From: Lactobacillus johnsonii
GTDB lineage: Bacteria; Bacillota; Bacilli; Lactobacillales; Lactobacillaceae
Assembly: GCF_014058685.1 (NCBI RefSeq)
Contig: NZ_CP059055.1
Location: forward strand, 248,001-312,000
Reading direction: 5' to 3'
DNA: 64,000 nucleotides
A model generated the notes under the pieces. It made no database searches and was not told where the DNA came from. It was given only the letters and a program-made list of their open reading frames with translations. Position 1 is the stretch's first letter. Each line of letters begins with the position of its first letter. The translations under genes were made by a program, and so were the position numbers. Positions 52,065-60,663 of this stretch are shown here, one piece after another.

Positions 52065-53801
52065 TTACTCCTTATCAATTTTTTCTTGTTCAGCTTCTTC
52101 AAGAGGCTTTAAGTTTAATGATGGGTTCAAATTACCAATGTGACCTGATTCTTTACCCATTGATGGATCAATTTGGACATCGATAACACTTGGACGTCCT
52201 GATTCAACTGCTGTAGCAAAGGTATCTTTCATTTCTTGGTAATTAGTTACGTAATAGTTGTCACCGCCAAAAGCTTTGGCAATTAGATCATATCTACCAG
52301 TTGGATCAAGTGTTGTTGGACCTAATTGGTTAGGCACCACATTGTCGACCCCGTTGTAGATACCACCGTTGTTAATAACGACCACAGTAATTGGTAGGTT
52401 GTACCGACACATAGTTTCAACATCCATACCATCAAAACCAAATGCACTATCTCCGTCTAAGGCAACAACATGTTTGCCAGTCTCGATAGCAGTGGCAATG
52501 GCATAACCCATACCAACGCCCATGACGCCCCAAGTACCAGTATCAAGTCTGTGACGAGGGAGTTTCATACCGATCATGTCACGACCAATATCAAGAGTAT
52601 TAGCACCTTCACTTACAAGATAAGTATCTGGATGTTCTTGGAAGTATTCGTTAATAGGTTCAATAGCGCCATAATAACCAAATTCTGGGTTAGTTTCACC
52701 AGCTTTAATTCTCTTGGCAAACTTAGCATCATTCTTGGCAGTATATTGGGCAATAGCGTTAAGCCAATCGGAAGGTACTTTATAGCCAGTTGCAGTAAGA
52801 GCTGGGACTAACTTGTTTAAAATAGAGGTTAAGTCACCTTGAAGCGGAGCAGAAATCTTTTGAGAAGAATCGAATTGAGTTGCATCGATATCTAATTGGA
52901 TGAATTTTGCATCAGGGTTAAATTGTGGTGCATCCCCATATGAAAGCATCCAGTTTAATCTAGCACCAATTAAAATTACGACATCAGCACCTTTTAAGGA
53001 TAATGAACGAGCTGCAGCTGCAGAGTGTTTATCATCATCAGGTACCAATCCCTTAGCCATAGACATTGGTAGGAATGGAATATCAGTCTTATTAATTAAC
53101 TCTTGGACTTGTTTTTCAGTTCTATCGTAAGCTGCACCTTTACCAAGAATGATTAAAGGCTTTTTAGCTTGTTTAATAATATCAACTGCACGATTAATTG
53201 CTTCATCACTTGGTTCTTGCAGAGGAGCTGGATCAACTAATTTATAGACTCCCATGTTCTTTTCACCGAGATCATTGTTAAGTTGAGCAATAGTATCAGC
53301 TGGTAAATCAAGATAAACACCACCAGGTCTGCCAGAAACCGCAGTACGAATTGCACGGGCAACTGCTAAACCAACATCTTGTGCTCGATCAACACGATAT
53401 GCCTTTTTACAGAAAGGTTTAGCAACATTGTATTGGTCTAATCCTTCGTAATCACCTTGGGATAAATCAATAATGTGGCGTTCTGATGATCCAGAAATCA
53501 TAATTAATGGAAAACAATTCTTAGTAGCTTGGGCTAAAGCTGTTAATCCATTTAAAAAACCTGGAGCAGATACAGTCATAGCTACACCAGGTTTTTTAGT
53601 TAAAAATCCAGCAGCTGCGGCAGCGTCTACGGCAGAGTCTTCACGACGAAAGCCATAATACTTCATTCCCTTTAATTCAGCCAATCTTGCTAAATCTGTA
53701 ATTGGGATTCCCACAACTCCGTATAGGTTGTTAATACCATTTTTTTGTAAAGCGTCAATTAATAAACTGGCACCCGTTCTGCTTAGAGAGTCATCTACCA
53801 T
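52065..53801 (-). CDS. oxc: Oxalyl-CoA decarboxylase
   Basis: A 578-residue ThDP enzyme converting oxalyl-CoA to formyl-CoA and CO2. Start motif LYGVVGIPITDLARLA (near 23-38) with the conserved Glu region FRREDSAVDAAAAAGF; ThDP/Mg2+ motif GDSAFGFDGMDVETMCRYNL with VVVINN following (near 450-475). First gene of the oxc-frc operon; the 370-bp divergent region to the AEC transporter has a 16-bp palindrome. Confidence 0.94.
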   Translation of the reverse strand: MVDDSLSRTGASLLIDALQKNGINNLYGVVGIPITDLARLAELKGMKYYGFRREDSAVDAAAAAGFLTKKPGVAMTVSAPGFLNGLTALAQATKNCFPLIMISGSSERHIIDLSQGDYEGLDQYNVAKPFCKKAYRVDRAQDVGLAVARAIRTAVSGRPGGVYLDLPADTIAQLNNDLGEKNMGVYKLVDPAPLQEPSDEAINRAVDIIKQAKKPLIILGKGAAYDRTEKQVQELINKTDIPFLPMSMAKGLVPDDDKHSAAAARSLSLKGADVVILIGARLNWMLSYGDAPQFNPDAKFIQLDIDATQFDSSQKISAPLQGDLTSILNKLVPALTATGYKVPSDWLNAIAQYTAKNDAKFAKRIKAGETNPEFGYYGAIEPINEYFQEHPDTYLVSEGANTLDIGRDMIGMKLPRHRLDTGTWGVMGVGMGYAIATAIETGKHVVALDGDSAFGFDGMDVETMCRYNLPITVVVINNGGIYNGVDNVVPNQLGPTTLDPTGRYDLIAKAFGGDNYYVTNYQEMKDTFATAVESGRPSVIDVQIDPSMGKESGHIGNLNPSLNLKPLEEAEQEKIDKE

Positions 53802-54172
53802 AACGTACCTCCATGGTAATGATAAATATTACTTTTTTATATAAAGGCGCTATTCCAATAAGGGATGCGTACACCTAATTTATAGCTTTTTTTGAATTAG
53901 TTAGCAAGAAAAACGCTATAAAAAAACTTTTATCTTAAGATAAAGGAAGAAATGAAATACATACGTATATGTTAATAATTTTCTTTAAAATTAACGGTAT
54001 TAAGAATGTTACGAGGCAATTAATGTATAGAAAATTAAAAATAACGATTTTAGTTAAATTCGAAAAATCTTTCGCTTGCTTATATCTGGATTAAGTTTAT
54101 ATTTAAGATTGCGATGAAGAATAATTTCATCGGGAAATATTAGACTGGTCAGATTATGAACGAGGTATAGAG
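53802..54172. other. Divergent regulatory region between oxc and AEC transporter
   Basis: 371 bases without a gene. It holds the perfect palindrome TTTATCTTAAGATAAA at 53929-53944, an ATACGTAT palindrome near 53959, and a small hairpin CGATGAA/TTCATCG at 54112-54131 close to the transporter start. Long for this genome, consistent with regulated divergent promoters. Confidence 0.5.
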
Positions 54173-55354
54173 ATGATTAGTATCTTGATCAATGACATAA
54201 TCCCAATTTTGGTGATTATGTTACTAGGTTATCTCTGCGGAAAGTTTTACTTTTTCGATAATGATCAGAGACAAGGATTAAATAAATTAGTTCTTGATAT
54301 CGCATTACCAGCAGCTTTATTTATTTCAATTGTTAAAGCTACCAGAAAAATGTTTGCGCAAGATATCGTATTAACGTTAATTTCAATTGTTGGTGTTGTG
54401 GGACTTTTTATGTTGAGTTATTACTTAGATAAGTTATTTTTCCACAGAACTACGCAACAAGCTGCAGTTTGTGCTCTAATTGCGGGTTCTCCAACAATTG
54501 GTTTTCTTGGGTTTGCAGTACTAGATCCGATTTATGGAAATAATGCAACAACTAACTTAGTTATTGGGATTGTGTCAATTGTTGTTAATGCAATTACTAT
54601 TCCATTAGGCTTAGCGTTAATTAATAAGGGTCAAGCCTTAACCAAGAAAAAGGCTGCTTCTAATCCGAATAATAAGGGTACAAAGGTAGAAGTAGAAGAT
54701 ATAAAGGGTAAAGGGCTGAACAAGACTAAGAAAAAGGTTATGGTAACTATTCCCGATGGAATACCAGTTACTGATGCAGAAGCAAAAGCCTTGAAAGAAA
54801 AAGGCATAGAACGTGAGATTGATTTAGCACGTGCAGAAATTGCTGATCATGCTGATGAACCGCATAAGCAAATGAATCCAACTGTAAAATCTGTTATCAA
54901 TGCCGTTAAACAGCCAGTTGCTGCAGCTCCACTACTTGCGGTTATTTTGGTGTTAATTGGTATTAGAATTCCTACTTCTTGGGCACCAACCTTTGATTTG
55001 ATTGCCAAAGCAAATGCTGGTGTTGCAGTTTTAGCAGCTGGGCTAGCTTTATCCACAGTTAAGTTTTCAATTGATAAGGAAGTTATTTGGAATACTTTCT
55101 TTAGATTATTCTTAACCCCAGCAGTAATTGTTGCAGCTGCTTATATTTGCGGTATGGGATCTGATCCGACGAAGATTTCAATGCTTTGTTTAGCAACTGG
55201 ATTGCCACCAGCATTTTCTGGAATTATTATTTCCAGTCGTTACAACATTTATGTTAAGGAAGGTGCTAGTTCAGTGGCTGTTTCAACAGTATTCTTTGCA
55301 GTGAGTTGTATCTTCTGGATCTGGCTATTACCAATCTTGGCACATATGTTTTAA
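54173..55354 (+). CDS. AEC-family (auxin efflux carrier-like) transporter
   Basis: 393 residues with about ten membrane helices split by a hydrophilic loop (about 158-240, Lys/Glu/Asp-rich). Start ILINDIIPILVIMLLGYLCG and end GLPPAFSGIIISSRYNIYVK are family-typical. AEC members move organic acids such as malate; next to oxc-frc this one may carry oxalate or formate. That substrate is inferred from position only. Confidence 0.88.
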   Translation: MISILINDIIPILVIMLLGYLCGKFYFFDNDQRQGLNKLVLDIALPAALFISIVKATRKMFAQDIVLTLISIVGVVGLFMLSYYLDKLFFHRTTQQAAVCALIAGSPTIGFLGFAVLDPIYGNNATTNLVIGIVSIVVNAITIPLGLALINKGQALTKKKAASNPNNKGTKVEVEDIKGKGLNKTKKKVMVTIPDGIPVTDAEAKALKEKGIEREIDLARAEIADHADEPHKQMNPTVKSVINAVKQPVAAAPLLAVILVLIGIRIPTSWAPTFDLIAKANAGVAVLAAGLALSTVKFSIDKEVIWNTFFRLFLTPAVIVAAAYICGMGSDPTKISMLCLATGLPPAFSGIIISSRYNIYVKEGASSVAVSTVFFAVSCIFWIWLLPILAHMF

Positions 55355-55378
55355 ATAAAAATTATGGATATAATTAAG

Positions 55379-55408
55379 GGATAGGGCGAGCGTCCTATCT
55401 TTTTTTTT
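55379..55408 (+). terminator. Terminator after the AEC gene
   Basis: GATAGG / CCTATC stem with T run of nine, loop GCGAGCGT. Confidence 0.75.
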
Positions 55409-55424
55409 GTGAAGGAATTAAGCT

Positions 55425-55685
55425 ATGATAGATAATAAAAATTTGTTGAAGCTCTTAAGAACTGAACTTCAAAAGATGAATAACGGTGATAAAATTAGAT
55501 TTTTAACTTATAAGAAAGATCGAAGCATTCTTGTGGAAAAGGATGGAGATACTTTTACAATAATTGAAAATGGATATCGCCAAATGGTGTGGGAAAATTT
55601 AACTAAAGCAGAAGTGTTAAAGAAAATGAAAAAGTTACAAAAGATAGAATTCCCAAGAAGTAACAAATTATATTTAAGTAAGTAA
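55425..55685 (+). CDS. Hypothetical protein, 86 residues
   Basis: Small cytoplasmic protein with charged, likely alpha/beta content (LLKLLRTELQKMNNGDKIRF; DGDTFTIIENGYRQMVWENL). GAAGGAATTAAGCT precedes the ATG, and a terminator follows. No family recognised. Start and stop are well framed between terminators, so it is probably real. Confidence 0.65.
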   Translation: MIDNKNLLKLLRTELQKMNNGDKIRFLTYKKDRSILVEKDGDTFTIIENGYRQMVWENLTKAEVLKKMKKLQKIEFPRSNKLYLSK

Positions 55686-55730
55686 AAATGACGGACTGTA
55701 AAAGCTACAATCTGTCATTTTTACTTACAT
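55684..55730. terminator. Bidirectional terminator between convergent genes
   Basis: AAAAATGAC and GTCATTTTT with inner TGTA/TACA pairs, between the 86-residue gene and the DGDI lipoprotein gene. Confidence 0.75.
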
Positions 55731-55731
55731 T

Positions 55732-56445
55732 CTATTTAATTTTGATATCTCCATCTTGTGTAGAAGCTGTTAAGACATTAGCGCTATTTTTATTCTGTGT
55801 AAAAGTATCGCTAGATGAATCACCTTTAACTTTGATGTCTCCATCATCTACATTAAGGTTATAGCCACTAAAATTAGACGTAGAAATGTGAATATCTCCA
55901 TCATCTGTGTTTATCTTAAATCCATTTTTACTATTTAATTTGTTGATAGTGATATCTCCATCGCTGGTATCAATTTTTCCACTTGGAGATTTTAAATTGT
56001 TAATATCAATATCGCCATCATCAGTATTCAAAGAAATAGGATTTGTGGTATCAATGTTTTCCACTTCAATATCACCGTCATCTGTTGAAAGATTTAAACT
56101 CTTCAATAGGTGTTTTGGTACGGTAATAGTGATAGTAGGATCTCCGTTAATGCGGTGAATACCAGAGGCTGATTGTTTAATTGTTAGACTACCATTCTTT
56201 CTGCTAACAGTGGGCTTTAAATTCTTAGGCCCTTCATATTCAACGTTATATTTATCGCCATATTTAACAGAAATATCTGTTATGGCAGCAGAGACTTTTA
56301 GTTGATTAAATCCCTGATTACTAATAGTAGTTTTAATTTCGGGTTTATTATTAGAGTTAGAGATAATAATGCTACAAGCTGAAAGAGTCAGTACAAGAGA
56401 TAAGAGCATAAAAATTAATGCAAACTTTTTACTAATATTTTTCAT
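55732..56445 (-). CDS. DUF4097-type beta-repeat lipoprotein with six DGDI motifs
   Basis: 237 residues: signal peptide and lipobox LSAC (Cys 24), then a beta-rich region. The motif DGDI occurs at 123-126, 143-146, 162-165, 182-185, 201-204 and 231-234, one per ~20 residues, as in right-handed or single-stranded beta-helix proteins (DUF4097 / adhesin-like). Anchored outside the membrane. Function unknown; family members are tied to envelope stress. It is alone and divergent from the next gene. Confidence 0.85.
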   Translation of the reverse strand: MKNISKKFALIFMLLSLVLTLSACSIIISNSNNKPEIKTTISNQGFNQLKVSAAITDISVKYGDKYNVEYEGPKNLKPTVSRKNGSLTIKQSASGIHRINGDPTITITVPKHLLKSLNLSTDDGDIEVENIDTTNPISLNTDDGDIDINNLKSPSGKIDTSDGDITINKLNSKNGFKINTDDGDIHISTSNFSGYNLNVDDGDIKVKGDSSSDTFTQNKNSANVLTASTQDGDIKIK

Positions 56446-56531
56446 AAAAAACTCCTAAGATAATAATTAGGACTAATTATCTTATATTTATTGAGTAAAG
56501 TAAATTTAAATAAAAATTGGAGGGAAAGATA

Positions 56532-56984
56532 ATGAAAAAGATGCCACCAATTCAAAAAATTTTAGAAGCTTACACAGCAATTGTGGATAAACATGTGGAA
56601 TTAAAAAATAATGAAGCTTTGGTTACCTCATCAAATGGTGCAAAGACCTATACGGTAAGCTGGGATAATGACATTTACCATTCCAATGACAATGCGACTT
56701 ATTGGCAAGGTTATGCAGGGTATCCGATAATTGCGGTTTTGATGTTGCAAGGAAAAATACCCTTTGATCAAAAATTGGCTGATAATTTTGCATCAGTTAA
56801 TTGGAATGAAGTGAATGCAAAATTTAAACGTAATTATGCTAAAGCGGCCTCTGAAGTTATCAAGAAAAAAGGATTAGATGAAAAAGAGGTTATGGTTGAA
56901 CTTGAGAGGGTTTATGGAGCTTTAAAGGATCTACCAATCACAATTAAACGTGGCTCCCTTCGTCCACCTAAGGCTAGTAAGTAA
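56532..56984 (+). CDS. Hypothetical protein, 150 residues
   Basis: Starts MKKMPPIQKILEAYTAIVDK and has a mostly helical, cytoplasmic profile with YTVSWDNDIYHSNDNATYWQ in the middle. ATG 56532 follows GGAGGGAAAGATA; the in-frame TTG at 56517 is within that site. Convergent with the HxlR gene. Family not recognised, but the strong ribosome binding site makes it a real gene. Confidence 0.75.
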   Translation: MKKMPPIQKILEAYTAIVDKHVELKNNEALVTSSNGAKTYTVSWDNDIYHSNDNATYWQGYAGYPIIAVLMLQGKIPFDQKLADNFASVNWNEVNAKFKRNYAKAASEVIKKKGLDEKEVMVELERVYGALKDLPITIKRGSLRPPKASK

Positions 56985-57305
56985 TTAAGAATTACGGTAG
57001 TTTGCACCCCAATCATCCATCACCTTAATAACTGGAAAAAGTGTCTTTCCTAAATCAGTCAATGAATATTCAGTTTTAGGAGGAACTACCGGATAAACTT
57101 TCTTGTTAATAATTTTTGCTTTTTCTAAATCTTTTAATTGGAGAGCTAACATTCTTTTAGAGCAGTCAGGAATTAATTTCTGTAATTCGCTAAAACGGCA
57201 TACTTTTCTTTGCAATAGATAGTAAATGATAACACTTTTCCACTTTCCGGCAATTATACTTAAGGTATTTTCGAGTGAGCAACTAGAAGCAGATAGTTTT
57301 TCCAT
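56985..57305 (-). CDS. HxlR-family regulator with N-terminal Cys
   Basis: 106 residues, paralogous to 34391-34726 (AGKWKSVIIYYLLQRKVCRF; PPKTEYSLTDLGKTL). One Cys near the N-terminus (residue 9 from this start) matches the redox-active Cys of YodB. ATG 57305 lies 10 bases after AAAGGA; the ATG at 57314 abuts it. Divergent from a nitroreductase gene, with a YodB-box-like palindrome between them. Confidence 0.87.
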   Translation of the reverse strand: MEKLSASSCSLENTLSIIAGKWKSVIIYYLLQRKVCRFSELQKLIPDCSKRMLALQLKDLEKAKIINKKVYPVVPPKTEYSLTDLGKTLFPVIKVMDDWGANYRNS

Positions 57306-57364
57306 TAATAACATTCCTTTCTGGTGAATAAATTGTGACTAGGTGAAAATAAATTCATGTCTTG

Positions 57365-57381
57365 TTACTTTTTAAAAGTAA
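57365..57381. promoter_or_regulatory. YodB-like operator candidate TACT-N7-AGTA
   Basis: TTACTTTTTAAAAGTAA is a palindrome with the TACT-N7-AGTA form known for YodB/CatR operators. A further TACT-N3-AGTA follows at 57385. It lies between the HxlR gene and the nitroreductase it probably controls. Confidence 0.6.
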
Positions 57382-57454
57382 GTTACTATAAGTAAGTGAA
57401 ATATATAAATACATTAACTTGTAAAACTTGTTTTGTAAATAGAGAGGTACAAGT

Positions 57455-58057
57455 ATGAAATCAGAATTTAATAATTTATTAGCAAAACGTCGTTCAATTT
57501 ATGCACTTGGGGATAATGTAAAAGAATCTCTTGAGAATATTTATACTTTGATTAAGGATACGGTCCGCAATTCTCCAACTGCTTTTAACAGTCAAACTGT
57601 GCGTACAGTTGTTTTATTTGGAAAAGCCTCAAATAAAGTATGGGACATAGTTGAAGACAGATTAAAATCTGAGGTACCTAACGAGGAAGCCTTTGCTAAA
57701 ACAAAAGAAAAAATAGCTACTTTTAGAGCTGGATTTGGTACAATTCTTTTCTTAACAGATACAGCAATTGTGGAAAAGTTAGAAAGAGATTTTCCTCTGT
57801 ATGCAGCTAATTTTGCTGACTGGGCAGAGCAAGGAATTGGCGGAGCACAACAAGCTGTTTGGGCTGCTTTAGCTGAACAAAATATTGGTGCAAGTTTGCA
57901 GCATTACAATCCATTAATTGATGATGCAATTCATGAAGCCTTTGCTTTATCTAAAGAGTGGAAACTTCGTGCACAAATGCCATTTGGCTCTATTGAAGCT
58001 CCAACTGGTGAGAAAGATTATCTTGATGAAAATGAAGTATTTAAGTTGATTAAATAA
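57455..58057 (+). CDS. Nitroreductase-family oxidoreductase
   Basis: 200-residue FMN-dependent nitroreductase-like protein (LLAKRRSIYALGD start, NSPTAFNSQTVRTVVLFG for FMN binding, GIGGAQQAVWAALAEQNIG near 128-146). Such YfhC/HydroxyAR-like enzymes reduce quinones or nitro compounds. Divergent from an HxlR regulator, which fits electrophile-induced expression. Confidence 0.88.
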   Translation: MKSEFNNLLAKRRSIYALGDNVKESLENIYTLIKDTVRNSPTAFNSQTVRTVVLFGKASNKVWDIVEDRLKSEVPNEEAFAKTKEKIATFRAGFGTILFLTDTAIVEKLERDFPLYAANFADWAEQGIGGAQQAVWAALAEQNIGASLQHYNPLIDDAIHEAFALSKEWKLRAQMPFGSIEAPTGEKDYLDENEVFKLIK

Positions 58058-58121
58058 TAAAATACATTTTTTCAAGTAATTTCGTTAGGTTAAGATACTG
58101 ATAAATTTGAACAAACAAGTG

Positions 58122-58155
58122 AAGTGAGAAGAGATTATTTTCTTCTCACTTTTTA
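58122..58155 (+). terminator. Terminator after the nitroreductase gene
   Basis: AAGTGAGAAGA pairs with TCTTCTCACTT around GATTATTT; T run. Confidence 0.85.
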
Positions 58156-58170
58156 TTTTTAGAAAGAAAA

Positions 58171-58200
58171 AGAACCGAATCATTTGATCCGGTTCTAATA
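58171..58200 (-). terminator. Terminator of the NfsA-like gene (minus strand)
   Basis: AGAACCG.AT pairs with AT.CGGTTCT around CATTTG; on the minus strand it is followed by TTTTTCTTTCT. Confidence 0.75.
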
Positions 58201-58203
58201 TTT

Positions 58204-58962
58204 TTACTTCCAGTCTAAGCAAAGCTCTTGTTTATGCAGTTCTTCAGGTAATTCGTCACGATCAGTTTTATGATTATCTAGCTTAGCGCCAGTGATTTGT
58301 TTAGTAAATGAATCAATACGACGATTTGAATCACGTAAATCATAGTAAGTAGTAACTACTTTGTCATAATCACGTAGTTCTTTTACATCGAAGTCCTTAT
58401 TATATTTTCCTTCAAAACAAGTGAACTGTAATGGTAAACGTGGTTTTAATTGTGGCTTTTGATCAGGCACGCCAACTTGCATCCCTAATACTGGAAAAGT
58501 CAATTTAGGTAAATCAAGCGTCTTAAGCATTTCAAGTGGATGATCATTAACTGTTCCAAGTGGTACGTAGCCTAAATCCATACTTTCTACGGCATTAGCA
58601 ACATTTTGGTAGGCAAGTAAGGTATCTTCCATTGCTTGGAAAAAGATATCAGTAGTATGCACACGACCATCATCCGTGCCAAGTTGTTTTCTAATTTGTT
58701 GATTACGATATAAATCAACGACAAAGATGAATAAATCACCTTCTGCACCAACATATTTTTGATTACATAATTCTCTAATCTTTTTCTTCTGCTCAGGATC
58801 AATAATATGTATCAAGCTAGCATTTTGCATGAACATGCTAGTTGGAGTTTGTGCAAAAACTGAGTATAAAGTTTCTAATTGTTCTTTATTTAAAGTTGTA
58901 TCTTTAAATTTTCGAATTGAACGGTGATTTAATTGTGCATCAATAGTCTTGTTATGTATCAT
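58204..58962 (-). CDS. NADPH-dependent nitroreductase (NfsA/Frp type)
   Basis: 252 residues: RSIRKFKDTTLNKEQLETLY near 14-33, a glycine-rich FMN region and PLGTVNDHPLEMLKTLDLPK near 136-155, followed by LGMQVGVPDQKPQLKPRLPL. Similar in length and motifs to NfrA/Frp flavin or nitro reductases. Monocistronic. Likely works on xenobiotics or flavins. Confidence 0.87.
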   Translation of the reverse strand: MIHNKTIDAQLNHRSIRKFKDTTLNKEQLETLYSVFAQTPTSMFMQNASLIHIIDPEQKKKIRELCNQKYVGAEGDLFIFVVDLYRNQQIRKQLGTDDGRVHTTDIFFQAMEDTLLAYQNVANAVESMDLGYVPLGTVNDHPLEMLKTLDLPKLTFPVLGMQVGVPDQKPQLKPRLPLQFTCFEGKYNKDFDVKELRDYDKVVTTYYDLRDSNRRIDSFTKQITGAKLDNHKTDRDELPEELHKQELCLDWK

Positions 58963-59045
58963 TTTTATCCTTCTTGCTAATAATTAGTAAGTATATTATA
59001 GCAGATAGTTATCATTATTTTTCTTTTTGTCATTAATTTTGGATA

Positions 59046-59083
59046 AAAAAAGATGCATAGGAGATACCTTCTATGCATCTTTG
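59046..59083. terminator. Terminator after the C69 dipeptidase gene
   Basis: AAAGATGCATAG pairs perfectly with CTATGCATCTTT around a 10-base loop. Confidence 0.8.
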
Positions 59084-59100
59084 TATGTATTTATTTTCGC

Positions 59101-60516
59101 TTAATCAAGTAAGTCATATTTTAAGGTCATTAAGCCGTGACCTTCGTTAACCATATTTCCTAGCAATTCAACAGTATTGTTGTAAACTGTATCAGCCATC
59201 TTTTGATTTGCTTTGTTTAGCTTATCTTGGAGTTCATCGCCAGAATAGTTTTCAATTTCTTTATCAGTTTCATGTTGAATTTTATGGCATTGAGCAAGAC
59301 TCTTTTGTTCAAAATCGGCTTCTAATTCACCATAAACACGGAAGTTAGTATCACCTAATTGAGCAGTTAATTTATTCAACCAGAAGATCTTATTTAAATC
59401 AAATTTAGGACCAGTTTGGAAGCTTGCTGGAGTAGTGGTGATATTGGTGTAGAAAGGAACCATGCTGTTAAAAGTATTTGGTCCAAATGCTAACCATTGA
59501 ACACCAGCAATTTCTTCTGGAACGTCATTTCTAATTTGTAAAATATGAGTTTCAAAGTTTCTATTAATACCAATTGGACGGAAGGTCTTCTTTTGTTCAG
59601 GTGTACCTTGATCTCCATATGCATCAAAAGGAGTATCTTGATAGTGAGAACTTTCAGCCCATTTAATGTCTTCAATACTGATCTTGCGATTTGCGTGGCA
59701 AATGAATGGTTGATCTTGATCACTTGGTTCACCACCAAAACCAGGATCAAAATAGTTATGGATATACCAAGCACGGGGATTATTGTAGTGAGCATCTTTA
59801 ATTGTTGAGGAGCCGAAGATGTGTCGCAAGTTATAACCCTCAAGATCTGGATTTAAGTGATATTCTTCAATTAAATCTTTTAAATCTTTTGATGAAGCAA
59901 AATCATCATTATCGAAATAAAATTCATCGATATTTAGACGGTTAGGAGCGATTACGTACGCATCATCTGGAATACGGCGAGCTGCCCAATGGTGGCCACC
60001 AATAGTTTCAAGATACCAAATTTCGTCTTTGTCAGAAAAAGCCATTCCGTTCATTTCGTAAGTACCATACTTTTCGAGGAGGTAGCCTACGCGTTCTACA
60101 CCTTCATAGGCAGAATGAATATATGGCAAAGTTAAAGTTACGAAGTCTTCTTCGCCTAAGCCGCCTTTTTCAAGGAGTGGGTCAATGCCTTGAATTCTTG
60201 AATTGGTGGTAATAGTTTCAGTTGCAGTCATAGCAATATTATCTGAATTAATACCAGCAGCAGCCCAAATTCCATTTTCACCTGATGCGTCAGGTGCGCT
60301 AGTGTAGCGAAGTGGGTTAGGGAGAAGATCTTCATCATCGATCTTTTGGTGACTAATTACACTTTCATAGTGTTTAGGTTGATCAGCTGGCATTACTACA
60401 TCAAATCGCTCAGGAATAATAGTACGGCCGCCATCTTCACTACGGGCTATCATTGTTGAACCATCAATAGTTGCATCTTTTCCGACTAAGATAGTAGTAC
60501 ATTCGGTTGGTTTCAT
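59101..60516 (-). CDS. pepD: C69-family dipeptidase
   Basis: 471-residue Ntn-hydrolase fold dipeptidase. The nucleophile Cys is near the N-terminus (Cys 6 in PTECTTILVGKDATIDGSTM), used without processing in lactobacillus PepD. Conserved RSEDG near 25-29 and NLRHIFGSSTIKDAHYNNPR further on. Broad-specificity dipeptide hydrolase in the cytoplasm, part of amino acid supply from peptides. Monocistronic. Confidence 0.92.
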   Translation of the reverse strand: MKPTECTTILVGKDATIDGSTMIARSEDGGRTIIPERFDVVMPADQPKHYESVISHQKIDDEDLLPNPLRYTSAPDASGENGIWAAAGINSDNIAMTATETITTNSRIQGIDPLLEKGGLGEEDFVTLTLPYIHSAYEGVERVGYLLEKYGTYEMNGMAFSDKDEIWYLETIGGHHWAARRIPDDAYVIAPNRLNIDEFYFDNDDFASSKDLKDLIEEYHLNPDLEGYNLRHIFGSSTIKDAHYNNPRAWYIHNYFDPGFGGEPSDQDQPFICHANRKISIEDIKWAESSHYQDTPFDAYGDQGTPEQKKTFRPIGINRNFETHILQIRNDVPEEIAGVQWLAFGPNTFNSMVPFYTNITTTPASFQTGPKFDLNKIFWLNKLTAQLGDTNFRVYGELEADFEQKSLAQCHKIQHETDKEIENYSGDELQDKLNKANQKMADTVYNNTVELLGNMVNEGHGLMTLKYDLLD

Positions 60517-60663
60517 TAAAAAACTCCTTTTCTATTAACGTATTTAATTTATATTTTAAAAGATTATTCTAATGCAAAGCAAACCTTGAACCCAAATTTA
60601 CAATAATTATAAGGTATAATTTGATTAATGAAAAAATTCTGCAAGCATGGGAGGAATTTATAG

